Below are positions 1 to 8,451 of a DNA stretch of 36,171 nt, one piece after another (position 1 is the first letter of the stretch; each line of letters begins with the position of its first letter). The position numbers were made by a program, and so were the translations under genes. Origin of the DNA: CAYREV01 sp964423345 (GTDB lineage: Bacteria; Bacteroidota; Rhodothermia; Balneolales; Balneolaceae); contig CAYREV010000024.1 of NCBI GenBank assembly GCA_964423345.1, forward strand, positions 1-36,171, in the 5' to 3' direction. The notes beneath the pieces are model-generated. The model was not told where the DNA came from and did not search any database. It saw nothing but the letters and a program-made list of their open reading frames with translations.

Positions 1-30
1 ATCGACAAGGGCTCGACTGCGATCGTCTAA
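1..30 (+). other. Possible 3' end of a truncated upstream reading frame
   Basis: From base 1 frame 1 reads nine codons (IDKGSTAIV) and then TAA at 28-30. This could be the tail of a gene lying left of the window. Nine residues are too few to identify a family, and an open stretch this short occurs by chance. No function is proposed. Confidence 0.2.
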
Positions 31-82
31 ATATTCCCACTACGTAAAAGAACAACCTTTTCAAATGCCCAATTTTCAGAGC

Positions 83-124
83 AAAAAATAGGGCTGAGTT
101 CAATTTTGAAATTGTGCTCAACCC
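83..124 (-). terminator. Imperfect hairpin with U-run, possible terminator on the minus strand
   Basis: Bases 91-106 and 108-124 form an inverted repeat (GGGCTGAG arm against CTCAACCC arm, with about three mismatches and a very short loop). On the minus strand it is followed by a run of T, seen as six A at 83-88 on the plus strand. It lies about 125 bases beyond the stop of the yhhQ-like remnant, so it may be that gene's old terminator. The rest of 31-248 is AT-rich and shows nothing else I can support. Confidence 0.35.
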
Positions 125-248
125 GTCTCGAAAAGGGATTCCCAATATAGGGTTCTTTGGGTATTCATGTCAATATTTTTCCACTAAATTTTCACTGAAT
201 ATTCCTTCTCCCCCGACACCCTGAAAACGCCCTCTCAATGAAGCCAGG

Positions 249-554
249 CTAGTCGTGCAATCGATGGCCGGACGGGTCCTCATAAAAATCCCTGAATATT
301 CTCACACCCAAATAGAAAAGCGGTGTATCAAACAGTGCGAAGAAAAACTTGAAGAGGTAAGAATTGAGAATCAGGATGGCCAGCGCGCCCAGCGAGTTTA
401 TCTCCTCCCCAAGATTGCCGGCCATATAAAGAATGGAAAGAATGGCCGTCGAATCGACCAGCTAGCTGACCGTAGTGGAGGCATTGTTGCGAAGCCACAG
501 GTGTTTGCCGACTGTCAGTTCCTTCCAAAAATGGAAGAGGTGGCCTTTTACCAT
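249..554 (-). pseudogene. Remnant of a VUT/YhhQ-family queuosine-precursor transporter (C-terminal part, in-frame TAG)
   Basis: Reading the minus strand from an ATG at 554 gives HLFHFWKELT, then GKHLWLRNNASTTVS, then a TAG at 462-464, and in the same frame LVDSTAILSILYMAG, LILNSYLFKFFFALFDTP and LFYLGVRIF, ending at a TAG at 249-251. The RNN-S-T...S-x-hydrophobic-D and DTPLFYL pattern is that of the C-terminal membrane segments of the YhhQ/VUT queuosine-precursor transporter family. In the family the stop position is normally Gln, so one C-to-T change (CAG to TAG) explains it. The N-terminal half expected for a protein of about 220 residues is absent; sequence upstream of 554 does not resemble the family and runs into the divergent dehydrogenase gene. 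I call it a decayed gene. The family assignment rests on recognising motifs by eye. Confidence 0.72.
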
Positions 555-615
555 TCCATCCTTCCCCCCTTCCGCAATGGCTCTTGCCAAACTTCGCAAA
601 CATTGATTTATTACG

Positions 616-1572
616 ATGAAATCCAACATAAGCAACCCCTGTATGTCCCTACTCCTGCTGGCCCCCAACCGCGATATGACGGCCTGGAAAAAAGCACTGC
701 TCGAAATAGATCCGAACCTCGATATTGAAATTTGGCCGCAGGTTGAAGAGAAGGACCGGGTGCATTTTGCCGTTGCCTGGAACCAGCCCGACCACCTGCT
801 CGACTCCTATCCCAACCTCAAGGCCGTCTGCTCTCTGGGGGCCGGGGCCGACCACCTGCTTCGGGACGAATCCCTACCGGAAGAAGTACCCATATGCCGG
901 GTGGTATCCCCCTCGCTGATCCGCCAAATGAAAGAATATCTGTTCAATGCCGTACTGAACTACCAGCGCAACACCTACCGCTATTACCGGCAAATGCATC
1001 GGACGGTCTGGGAGGTCCACCCCAACAAAGATGCGGGCGACTTCACCATCGGCATCATGGGTTTGGGATCGCTGGGAAAACCGACGGCCCTCCAACTGGC
1101 CGAATTCGGCTATAAGGTAGCCGGCTGGTCGCGCACTCCCAAGGAACTGGAAAAGGTTGAAACCTATGCGGGCATGGAGGAGTTTGAAGCCTTCCTGTCG
1201 GCCACCCGACTGCTGGTCTGCATGCTGCCGCTTACGCCCGAAACGGAAGATATCCTCGATCTCGACCTCTTCCGAAAGCTGGACCGGCCGGCCCATATCG
1301 TTAACGTGGCGCGGGGTGATCACCTAGTGGAAGAGGACCTGATCTATGCCCTGGACAAAGGCTGGCTGGAGGGGGCAACGCTCGACGTATTCAGGGAGGA
1401 GCCGCTGGCCGAACAACACCCTTTCTGGAACCGCGACCGCATAGTCATCACCCCCCATGTGTGCAGCCTGACCCCACCCGACGAGGTAGCGCCGCAGATC
1501 GTCGAAAACTACAAGCGGGCACTCTCCGGCATGGAGCTGAACCATAAGGTCGATCGGGGAAGAGGATACTGA
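616..1572 (+). CDS. D-isomer 2-hydroxyacid dehydrogenase (glyoxylate/hydroxypyruvate reductase type)
   Basis: A 318-residue NAD(P)-dependent D-2-hydroxyacid dehydrogenase, cytosolic. The N-terminal half carries the family signature LKAVCSLGAGADHLL. The dinucleotide-binding turn reads GIMGLGSLGKPTALQLAEFG. The catalytic elements follow in order: NVARGDHLVEEDLI with the substrate-binding Arg, the LDVFREEPL Glu, and ITPHVCSLT with the catalytic His. The LGAGADHLL form and the length place it nearest GhrA-like glyoxylate/hydroxypyruvate reductases, but substrate cannot be read from sequence. The ATG at 616 is used here. An ATG at 643 (MSLLLLAP) gives 309 residues and fits the family start better, and neither has a clear Shine-Dalgarno site. 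The gene is convergent with ilvE, 93 bases away. Confidence 0.88.
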   Translation: MKSNISNPCMSLLLLAPNRDMTAWKKALLEIDPNLDIEIWPQVEEKDRVHFAVAWNQPDHLLDSYPNLKAVCSLGAGADHLLRDESLPEEVPICRVVSPSLIRQMKEYLFNAVLNYQRNTYRYYRQMHRTVWEVHPNKDAGDFTIGIMGLGSLGKPTALQLAEFGYKVAGWSRTPKELEKVETYAGMEEFEAFLSATRLLVCMLPLTPETEDILDLDLFRKLDRPAHIVNVARGDHLVEEDLIYALDKGWLEGATLDVFREEPLAEQHPFWNRDRIVITPHVCSLTPPDEVAPQIVENYKRALSGMELNHKVDRGRGY

Positions 1573-1580
1573 TACAGGAA

Positions 1581-1621
1581 ACAGTATGTCAGTATACAGT
1601 GATCAGTGTGCCGGTGATCAG
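1581..1621. repeat. Short imperfect CAGTAT/GTGATCAG repeats between convergent genes
   Basis: Within about 40 bases CAGTAT occurs twice (1582 and 1590) and GTGATCAG twice (1599 and 1614), giving a low-complexity patch between two stop codons. It looks like intergenic slippage sequence. A weak transcription-end role is possible but no U-run follows. Confidence 0.35.
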
Positions 1622-1665
1622 GGAGCGGCTGTTGCCTGGTCGATAATCATAATCTGCGTCCCGCC

Positions 1666-2742
1666 TTAGTTTCCCACCTCGATCCGGGTGATCCAGCCGA
1701 AGGGATCCTCCACTTTCCCCCGCTGCATACCGTAGATGGTATCATACAGCTTCTGCCCGACGGGGCCCCGGCCCTCTTCATGGATAGTGATTATCTGCCC
1801 CTGGTGACGAATGGCCTTGACCGGGGAGATAACGGCGGCGGTACCTGCGCCAAACACTTCCTGAAGCGTACCGTCGTGGGCGGCATCCATCACCTCTGTC
1901 ATACCCAGGCGCCGCACTTCCACATCCATATCCCAGCTTTCGGCCAGTTTAATGACCGAATCGCGGGTCACCCCCGGCAGAATCGTTCCCCCCAGCGGTG
2001 GGGTAACTAGGACGTCGTCAATCAGGAAAAAGATATTCATGGTCCCGACTTCCTCAATGTATTCGTGCTCGAAAGCATCGAGCCACAGCACCTGGTTGAA
2101 ACCCATCTCCTGAGCCTTGCGGGCCGGATAAAAACTGGCAGCGTAGTTGCCGGCTGTCTTGGCTTCGCCGACTCCGCCCTTGACGGCACGTACATAGTTC
2201 TGCGAGGTGATGAGCCTGACCGGCTCCTCATAGTAGGCTCCCACCGGCGAAAGTATAATATAAAACCGGTAGGTGTCGGAAATCTTTGCCGCCACCTGCT
2301 TGTCCCAGCCGAATACAAAGGGCCGGATGTACAGGGAATTCCCATCCTTTTCAGGTACCCACTTATGGTCCAGCCTAACCAGCTCCCTGATACCCTCAAG
2401 AAAAATATCCCGATCCACCGGTGGAATACAGAGCCGCTTGCATGAGTTGACCATACGCTCATAGTTTTTTTCAGGGCGGAACAAATGGATGGTCTCTTCA
2501 TCCACATAATAGGCTTTGGTCCCCTCGAACACAGACTGGGCATAATGGAGCGTGTTGAGGGCCGGTGTAATCTCTATGGGGCCGTAAGGCTTGATCACGG
2601 GCGACTGCCACCTTCCATCCCGGTATTCAATCTCGAGCATATGATCGGTAAATATCCTGCCGAAACCGGGATTCTCGAGATCTGCTTCGGGCAGCCGGCT
2701 CTGTTCTACTTTTTCAACGGCTATATCGGTGATTGCTTCCAT
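1666..2742 (-). CDS. ilvE: Branched-chain amino acid aminotransferase
   Basis: A 358-residue PLP enzyme of fold type IV that transfers the amino group between glutamate and the keto acids of Leu, Ile and Val, in the cytosol. The length matches the BCAT II group. HYAQSVFEGTKAY (residues 66-78) is the standard N-terminal motif. The PLP lysine is Lys195 in GGVGEAKTAGNYAAS. EEVGTMNIFF (230-239) and GTILPGVTRDSV supply the remaining cofactor contacts, and EVFGAGTAAVISPV is the C-terminal phosphate-binding loop. The start is an ATG at 2742 with no obvious Shine-Dalgarno. It stands alone, divergent from the M24 peptidase across 179 bases, with no other Ile/Val biosynthesis genes nearby. Confidence 0.95.
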   Translation of the reverse strand: MEAITDIAVEKVEQSRLPEADLENPGFGRIFTDHMLEIEYRDGRWQSPVIKPYGPIEITPALNTLHYAQSVFEGTKAYYVDEETIHLFRPEKNYERMVNSCKRLCIPPVDRDIFLEGIRELVRLDHKWVPEKDGNSLYIRPFVFGWDKQVAAKISDTYRFYIILSPVGAYYEEPVRLITSQNYVRAVKGGVGEAKTAGNYAASFYPARKAQEMGFNQVLWLDAFEHEYIEEVGTMNIFFLIDDVLVTPPLGGTILPGVTRDSVIKLAESWDMDVEVRRLGMTEVMDAAHDGTLQEVFGAGTAAVISPVKAIRHQGQIITIHEEGRGPVGQKLYDTIYGMQRGKVEDPFGWITRIEVGN

Positions 2743-2921
2743 GGTTAATCAAATAAAAATTTTTGTAGATGACGCCTATAAAGTTAGTAGCTTTTTTGCT
2801 AAATAGCTGACATTTTCCATTAAATTTTATAAACCCGGCACGTGCAGACCTTCCAGCCTGCCTGACGGCCGGCCCGGATATTTTTATAGACCACCTAACC
2901 TCAGTTAATCATACTTCATTT

Positions 2922-4265
2922 ATGCAACTTATCAAAAATTACGTACTTGCCATTCTATTGATAACGGCTGCCGGCTCACAGGCTTTGGGGCAGGGCACGC
3001 CCCTTGTACTTGAGATGGCCGACCGCGCCGAGCTGCAGGACCGCTGGCTGCACTATCGCCTCGACCACCTGGTACCCAAGCTGATGGAGCGTGAAAATAT
3101 CGACATGTGGGTGATCATCGCCCGTGAGTATAACGAGGACCCCGTAATCAAGACGATGCTTCCGGCTACCTGGCAGTCGGCCCGCCGCCGTACAATACTC
3201 CTGTTTTTCGACGACGGAGATGAGGTGGAACGGCTGGCCGTGGCAAGATACGATATCGGTGAATTTTTTAAGACGGCATGGAACAAAGAGGCACAACCCG
3301 ACCAGTGGAAACGGCTGGCTTCTATTATCGAGGAACGCAACCCCGGTACAATCGCCCTCAACTACTCGAAAACATTCGCCCTGGCCGATGGGATATCCTA
3401 TACCCAGTTCGAGGCATTCCGGGAAGCCCTGCCCGACCGCTACCGCAACCGTATCGTGTCCGGCGAAAAGCTGGCCATCGGCTGGTTGGAGACGCGTATA
3501 GAAGCCGAAATGAAGGTATATCCCATGATCTGCGGTATCGCACACGACATCATCGCCGAAGGGTTTTCGGAAGCGGCCATACAGCCGGGCATAACTACCA
3601 CCGACGACCTGGAATGGTGGTACCGGGAGCGCATCAGGGAGTTAAAGCTTACCGCATGGTTTCATCCCAGCGTCTCGATCCAGCGCGCCGAACGGCCGGA
3701 AGGGTCCTTCCTGCAAAACTTTTCCAAGCGGCCTGCCAAAGATGTGATACAGCCCGGCGACCTGCTTCATGTCGATTTCGGCATCACCTACCTGGGCCTG
3801 AACACCGATACCCAGCAGCATGCATACGTTCTCAAAAGCGGCGAGAACAAAGCGCCGGAAGGCCTGGAAGAAGCGCTTGGGACAGGCAACCGCCTGCAGG
3901 ATATACTGACCGGAAATTTCAAGGCGGGGCGGACGGGCAACAACATTCTTGAAGCCTCCAGGCAGCAGGCCATGGAAGAAGGAATACGCCCGAGTATCTA
4001 CACCCATCCCATCGGTTTCCACGGGCATGGCGCCGGGCCTACCATCGGGCTGTGGGACCAGCAACAGGGCGTGCCGGGGCGGGGCGACTACCCTCTCTAC
4101 CCGAACACCGCCTACTCCATAGAGCTGAACGCCACGGTCAACATTCCCGAGTGGAACAAGGATATACGCATCATGCTGGAGGAAGACGCCTTTTTCAACG
4201 GCGACAGCGTTCGTTATATTGACGGTCGCCAAACTGAACTCTGGTTGATACCACGGCAAAAGTAA
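2922..4265 (+). CDS. Secreted M24-family metallopeptidase (Xaa-Pro aminopeptidase/creatinase fold)
   Basis: 447 residues. Residues 1-23 form a signal peptide (basic start, hydrophobic core, likely cut after ALG), so the enzyme is exported. The N-terminal half resembles the creatinase/prolidase N-domain. The C-terminal pita-bread domain (about 195-445) shows the five expected di-metal ligands: Asp285 (HVDFG), Asp296 (LNTDTQQ), His369 (GFHGHGAGP), Glu401 (SIELNA) and Glu420 or 421 (MLEEDAFF). It therefore looks catalytically intact, most likely removing N-terminal residues before proline. Exact specificity cannot be read from sequence. The glycosylase-like gene follows after 51 bases in the same direction but has no evident functional link. 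Confidence 0.88.
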   Translation: MQLIKNYVLAILLITAAGSQALGQGTPLVLEMADRAELQDRWLHYRLDHLVPKLMERENIDMWVIIAREYNEDPVIKTMLPATWQSARRRTILLFFDDGDEVERLAVARYDIGEFFKTAWNKEAQPDQWKRLASIIEERNPGTIALNYSKTFALADGISYTQFEAFREALPDRYRNRIVSGEKLAIGWLETRIEAEMKVYPMICGIAHDIIAEGFSEAAIQPGITTTDDLEWWYRERIRELKLTAWFHPSVSIQRAERPEGSFLQNFSKRPAKDVIQPGDLLHVDFGITYLGLNTDTQQHAYVLKSGENKAPEGLEEALGTGNRLQDILTGNFKAGRTGNNILEASRQQAMEEGIRPSIYTHPIGFHGHGAGPTIGLWDQQQGVPGRGDYPLYPNTAYSIELNATVNIPEWNKDIRIMLEEDAFFNGDSVRYIDGRQTELWLIPRQK

Positions 4266-4316
4266 CACTGTATCCTGGGAGAAGCTCAGGATGGGACGGT
4301 TAAACATATACTGAAT

Positions 4317-5003
4317 GTGAGCAAGCTTGAACCCCTTTTTAAAGAACTGAAGAAAACACCGGCCGGCCCTTTTTTTAATCCGTGGTATGACCGGGACGAA
4401 GACCACGACCGCACCTCCGAGGCACCCGCCATTCGGAGGAAACAGCTGAAGGCTTACCTCTCGGAACGACTCGACACGGCCGAGTATCTCTTTATCGCGG
4501 AAGCCCTGGGCTACCAGGGCGGGCACTTCACCGGCATTGCCATGACCTCCGAACGCATCCTGCTCGGCCATCACGAACCCAAACATGGTATCCCGGCCGA
4601 GGGCGTATTCCGTGGACTCGAACCCCGGCGCACCAGCAAGCTGGAGGTGAACCCCAAGGGGATGACCGAGCCCACCGCCACCATCATGTGGAAAGCCCTG
4701 CATCAAATGGATATCGACCCCTACAAGACCGTACTCTGGAACGCCCTCTCCTGGCACCCCTACGATCCCGGCCGGGGACTGCTAAGCAACCGCACGCCGA
4801 GCGATTCGGAGCTGGAGGCGGGACTGCCCTCACTTGAACAGTTTATCAAACTCTTTCCGGACAGGCAGGTAATTGCGGTGGGAAGGAAAAGCGAACAGGT
4901 GCTCGACCGCCTGCAGCTTGACTATATGCCCGTTCGCCATCCCGCCAACGGGGGCGCCCCTAAATTCCGGCGGCAGCTCAAAACCCTATTAAGGCAGCAG
5001 TAA
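4317..5003 (+). CDS. Uracil-DNA-glycosylase-like protein (UDG superfamily)
   Basis: 228 residues, cytosolic, no signal peptide. Two UDG-superfamily motifs are visible. EALGYQGGHFTGIAMTSE (62-79) corresponds to the uracil-binding/catalytic loop (GxxPGxxGxxxTGxPF-type). RHPANGG (207-213) corresponds to the HPS-like DNA-intercalating loop. LWNALSWHPYDPG (140-152) matches the central N-containing uracil-recognition strand. I expect removal of uracil or a related base from DNA, but the motif 1 residues differ from classical Ung and activity is unproven. The start is a GTG at 4317; no ATG upstream in frame gives a better start. It is convergent with ppc. Confidence 0.75.
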   Translation: MSKLEPLFKELKKTPAGPFFNPWYDRDEDHDRTSEAPAIRRKQLKAYLSERLDTAEYLFIAEALGYQGGHFTGIAMTSERILLGHHEPKHGIPAEGVFRGLEPRRTSKLEVNPKGMTEPTATIMWKALHQMDIDPYKTVLWNALSWHPYDPGRGLLSNRTPSDSELEAGLPSLEQFIKLFPDRQVIAVGRKSEQVLDRLQLDYMPVRHPANGGAPKFRRQLKTLLRQQ

Positions 5004-5092
5004 GTAGAAGGTAGAAGGCAGGGGGTGTTTAACTCATCAATTTTCCCGGCTGCTGCCAAAATTCATAATTCAAAATTCAACACTGTCCTGCC
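5004..5092. repeat. Low-complexity intergenic patch between convergent genes
   Basis: The gap holds two short tandem words, GTAGAAG repeated near 5005-5018 and an ATTCATAATTCAAAATTCA run at about 5059-5077. Such AATTCA runs are common between genes in Bacteroidota-type genomes. No convincing hairpin plus U-run terminator was found. Confidence 0.3.
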
Positions 5093-7876
5093 TTAGCCCG
5101 TGCTCTGCATGGCCGCGGCAATCCCGTTAATACTCAGGAACAGGGCGTCGTGAAGCTCCTCATCCTCCTCATTCTCGCGCCAACGCTTCATCAGCTCCAC
5201 CTGCATCATATTCAAAGGATAGGTGAAGGGATTGCGGAAACGGATGGATTTGAGGATCACGCTGCTGTTATCCAGTATCTTCGACTGCCCCGTAATATCC
5301 AGGATCGCCTTTTCAGCCTTGCGAAAATCGTCGGTAATACGGCTGTCAAAATGGTCTCCATCGGCCATATCATACACATCGGCCGTCTGCAGGTGGGTTC
5401 TTGCCATCTCCCGCTGGGCGTTATCCAGTATCGTCCGGAAGAAGATCCAGTTGTCGTACCACTCCTTAAGCACCGGTAAAACCTCCTCCTCTTTCTCAAT
5501 GAGCGTATGAAAGGCCCTGCCGATACCGAACCAGCCGGGTACGTTGTAGCGGACCTGCGTCCAGGCAAAGACCCAGGGTATGGCCCGCAGGTTCTCGAAA
5601 TCGGCCTCATCGGTTCCTCCGCGCGAGACGGGGCGGGAAGCGATGGGCAGGCGACTGATATGCTCGATGGGCGTGATTTCGGTATACCACGGCCAAAAAG
5701 AGGCGTCGTCTATCAATTCGCGGTACCCTGCCATGGAGTCGTCCGCCAGTTGTTCCATAATCCTGGCATGCTGCTCTTTCTCCTTGTCCTCTTTTTCGGC
5801 CGATTCGGTAAGCCGGATCATCGCATTGACAATCTGCTCGAGGTGCCGGCGGGTGATGGCGGAAAGGGAATAGCGGAAAGAAATAACTTCCCCCTGCTCG
5901 GTAAAACGGATGCGCCCGTTATTGCTGATGGGCGGCAGAGCCAGGATCGCCTCATTGGAGCGCCCGCCCCCGCGGCCGACCGTCCCCCCGCGCCCGTGGA
6001 AGAGGCGGAAATCAATATCGTACTCCCGGCACACGGCACCCAGCTTCTGCTGGGCCTTCTCCAACGCCCAGTTGGCCATCCAGTAGCCGCCGTCCTTGTT
6101 CGAGTCGGAGTATCCCAGCATGATCTCCTGGAAGTTTCCGCGCGCCTCAATCTGGCGGGTGTACAGCGGGTTCTCATAAATTTGGGCCATCAGCTCGTTG
6201 CACACTTCCAGGTCTTCGATGGTCTCAAACAGCGGAACCACATCGAGGCTGCTTTCAACCGCCCCGCCGTTGAGGCTCCAGAGTCCGGCCTCCTTGGCCA
6301 GAATCAGCACTTCAAGCATATCACTGACGCCGTGCGTCATGCTGATGATATAACTGCCGAAACTGCGGGAGTCCAGCTCCAGCAGCTCCCCTATAAGGCG
6401 GAACACATCCATGATCTCGCGGGTATTGTCGGTCACCGACGATTTTACCGGGCAGAGGGGACGTGGATTGTTCAGCTCCTCGGTCAGGATTTTCACCTTT
6501 TGATCTTCGGGCAGATCGGTATACCGGTCGGTCACATTGGCCAGGTCCAACAGCTCGGCGATCGTCTCTTCATGCAGGCGGCTGTGCTGGCGTATGTCCA
6601 GGGCTGCCATATGAAATCCGAACGTCCTGGCCCGGATGATCAGGTCGTTCAGCTTGCCCGTCCGGGTCACCTTTTCGAGTCCGCTTTCAATCAAGCTCTC
6701 CCTGATCAGCTCCAGGTCATGTTCAAAATCGTCTGCCCGGTAGTCGTCCGCCCGGCGGATCACCGTCCGCCTATCGGCCTCCCCGGCCAGCTCAAGCTGC
6801 TGCTGCAGGCGCTGCATCATATGGGTGATCTTCCGGCGGTAGGGCTCCCGGCTGTACAACCTGTTATAGCGGTCGGAAAGGGGTACCTCCTCTTCGTCCT
6901 TTGCAATGGACTCGTTCAGTTCATCCGAAACCGAGAACTGGTTTTGGGAGATACTCAGGTACCTTCGAAGCTCATCCAGCTCCTCAAGGTATAGTCCCAG
7001 CACCCCCTTGCGCTGTTCCATGATGGTATCCCAGGTCACCTCTTCGGTCACATTGGGATTGCCGTCACGGTCGCTGCCTATCCAGGAGCGGTAGCGGAGA
7101 ACCACCGGGAGGTCGGGCACCCTGTCGTAATAGGTTTCAAAAGCCTGCCGGAGGTCCCTATAGAGTACCGGTACGGTCTCCCAGATCGCATTGGTAAAGT
7201 AGAACATGCCGTTTTCCACCTCATCCTCTACGGTCACTTTTTCGGAACGAACCTCGTCGGTTGCCAGCAGCAGGTTGATCTCATTGAGTATCTCCGCAAC
7301 AATCTGGCGGCGTTCGGCCGGCGTAAACGCCTCATCCTCCAAACGGCTTATCATCGAGGTAATATGGCGCTGCTTGACCAGCACGCTGTGCCGCCGGGCT
7401 TCCGTGGGGTGAGCCGTAATAGTGGGCTGGATATCGAGTTTTCCCACTACTTCAAGGGCCTCTTCACAGCTGTAGCCCGACTCCTTCAGCCGGTAAATCG
7501 CATCGGCTATGCTCTCTCCTCTCGGTGCATCGGGACTGGTATCGAAGGCCCGCTCCCTATTGATACGGGTGATCTCGTGCTGTTCCAGCGAGTTGACAAG
7601 ATGAAAATAGACGGTATAATACTTGAGCAGCTTGATGATACGGCCCGTCTCATAGCCGTCGATCCTCTCCTGCAGTTCGAGGAAAGCCTCCTCATCCTCC
7701 TCATCAAAGGCACGCGCCGCCAGCCCGGGGAGCTCGGCGAGGTCCTCAATCACAGCAGCGTCCTCCTTGCTCTCAATAATATCCTGCAGAAATCTTGACA
7801 GGGACTTGATCTTCGAGGCAAGATTGGAGCTTATACCGCTCTTTTCTTCAAAATGTGCAATAACTTCTTCTTTCAT
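5093..7876 (-). CDS. ppc: Phosphoenolpyruvate carboxylase
   Basis: 927 residues, the usual length of bacterial PEP carboxylase, which converts PEP and bicarbonate to oxaloacetate to refill the TCA cycle. Catalytic His156 sits in TAHPTEARRHS. GSDRDGNPNVT is the substrate-binding segment. Lys594 lies in GYSDSNKDGGYWMANW, and FHGRGGTVGRGGG with His627 is the glycine-rich loop that closes over the active site. The C-terminus ends NGIAAAMQSTG, matching the conserved family terminus, so the gene is complete. The start is an ATG at 7876. It is a single gene, with a long gap upstream that holds the tag remnant. Confidence 0.97.
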   Translation of the reverse strand: MKEEVIAHFEEKSGISSNLASKIKSLSRFLQDIIESKEDAAVIEDLAELPGLAARAFDEEDEEAFLELQERIDGYETGRIIKLLKYYTVYFHLVNSLEQHEITRINRERAFDTSPDAPRGESIADAIYRLKESGYSCEEALEVVGKLDIQPTITAHPTEARRHSVLVKQRHITSMISRLEDEAFTPAERRQIVAEILNEINLLLATDEVRSEKVTVEDEVENGMFYFTNAIWETVPVLYRDLRQAFETYYDRVPDLPVVLRYRSWIGSDRDGNPNVTEEVTWDTIMEQRKGVLGLYLEELDELRRYLSISQNQFSVSDELNESIAKDEEEVPLSDRYNRLYSREPYRRKITHMMQRLQQQLELAGEADRRTVIRRADDYRADDFEHDLELIRESLIESGLEKVTRTGKLNDLIIRARTFGFHMAALDIRQHSRLHEETIAELLDLANVTDRYTDLPEDQKVKILTEELNNPRPLCPVKSSVTDNTREIMDVFRLIGELLELDSRSFGSYIISMTHGVSDMLEVLILAKEAGLWSLNGGAVESSLDVVPLFETIEDLEVCNELMAQIYENPLYTRQIEARGNFQEIMLGYSDSNKDGGYWMANWALEKAQQKLGAVCREYDIDFRLFHGRGGTVGRGGGRSNEAILALPPISNNGRIRFTEQGEVISFRYSLSAITRRHLEQIVNAMIRLTESAEKEDKEKEQHARIMEQLADDSMAGYRELIDDASFWPWYTEITPIEHISRLPIASRPVSRGGTDEADFENLRAIPWVFAWTQVRYNVPGWFGIGRAFHTLIEKEEEVLPVLKEWYDNWIFFRTILDNAQREMARTHLQTADVYDMADGDHFDSRITDDFRKAEKAILDITGQSKILDNSSVILKSIRFRNPFTYPLNMMQVELMKRWRENEEDEELHDALFLSINGIAAAMQSTG

Positions 7877-8148
7877 AACTGTAAATCTTTAAATAATACT
7901 TTTATGAGGCCAAACGCTTGATAACACGCTTCGGTTTTACCGGAAGACGGCCGGTCGGCCGGTGCCGATTGACCGGCAGCGCTCAACGGAAAACATCAAC
8001 CATTCGGCCATCCTAAACACAAAATAATAGCAGGGCGTTGAGGCTTTTTAATCGTTTCCTGAATTAAACCAAGTAACATCACTTATCAAAAAAATGGATA
8101 CATTCCTTCCAAAGACAACCCCTGACAAATAAATAAGGCTATGAAAAA
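7877..8148. other. Intergenic region upstream of ppc, no gene found
   Basis: This 272-base stretch must contain the ppc promoter. A GC-rich patch at about 7944-7978 repeats CGGCCGGT/CCGG words and may fold. The remainder is AT-rich. I see no open frame with coding character and no recognisable RNA gene. Confidence 0.4.
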
Positions 8149-8301
8149 CCGATACCTACCGAAAGATCAGACCCACTGGCCAAAGCCCTGAAAAAAAGTG
8201 GCTTCAAGTTTGTCGGCAGTATCATCATCTACGCGCACATGCAGGCGGTCGGAATGGCAAACGACCACCCGGTGTCCTGTTTCCGATACAGAGAGGTATA
8301 A
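8149..8301 (+). pseudogene. tag: Remnant of DNA-3-methyladenine glycosylase I (C-terminal piece)
   Basis: In frame from 8149 the plus strand reads PTERSDPLAKALKKSGFK, then FVGSIIIYAHMQAVGMANDH, then PVSCFRYREV and TAA at 8299-8301. This is the conserved C-terminal end of Tag (compare the family pattern SDxLSKxLKKRGFKFVG...MQAxGxVNDH). The His and Cys of NDHPVSC, four residues apart, correspond to two of the zinc-site ligands of Tag. A TGA at 8140-8142 closes the frame upstream, there is no suitable start, and the first 130 or so residues of the family are missing. The piece is therefore a gene fossil. It would be missed by a length cut-off. Confidence 0.75.
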
Positions 8302-8353
8302 AACTGCAGGACTCTTCAGGCAAGGTTTAGGCGTTGTTTTCGTTAGTTAAATA

Positions 8354-8404
8354 GCCGTTGGATTTTAGCATAGCAAAAAAACCTAATTTTTTTATTTTAA
8401 CGGC
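8354..8404 (+). promoter_or_regulatory. Inverted repeat upstream of the 67-aa HTH-like gene
   Basis: GCCGTT at 8354-8359 is complementary to AACGGC at 8399-8404, and flanking TTAA words extend the symmetry. The arms are separated by about 39 AT-rich bases. The repeat lies some 50-100 bases before the ATG at 8452. It could be a widely spaced regulator site or a weak hairpin. Confidence 0.25.
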
Positions 8405-8451
8405 AAGTTAAAAACATGTGCTATCGCCCTAAATCAAAACCATAGTCTATT

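Noticed and set aside
255..728. Open frame of 157 codons on the plus strand ahead of the dehydrogenase
   Set aside because: It is antisense to the yhhQ-like remnant and overlaps the dehydrogenase start in another frame; the translation has no domain-like pattern.
5507..6994. 495-codon open frame opposite ppc
   Set aside because: It lies wholly inside the well-conserved ppc gene on the other strand and its composition is that of an antisense shadow.
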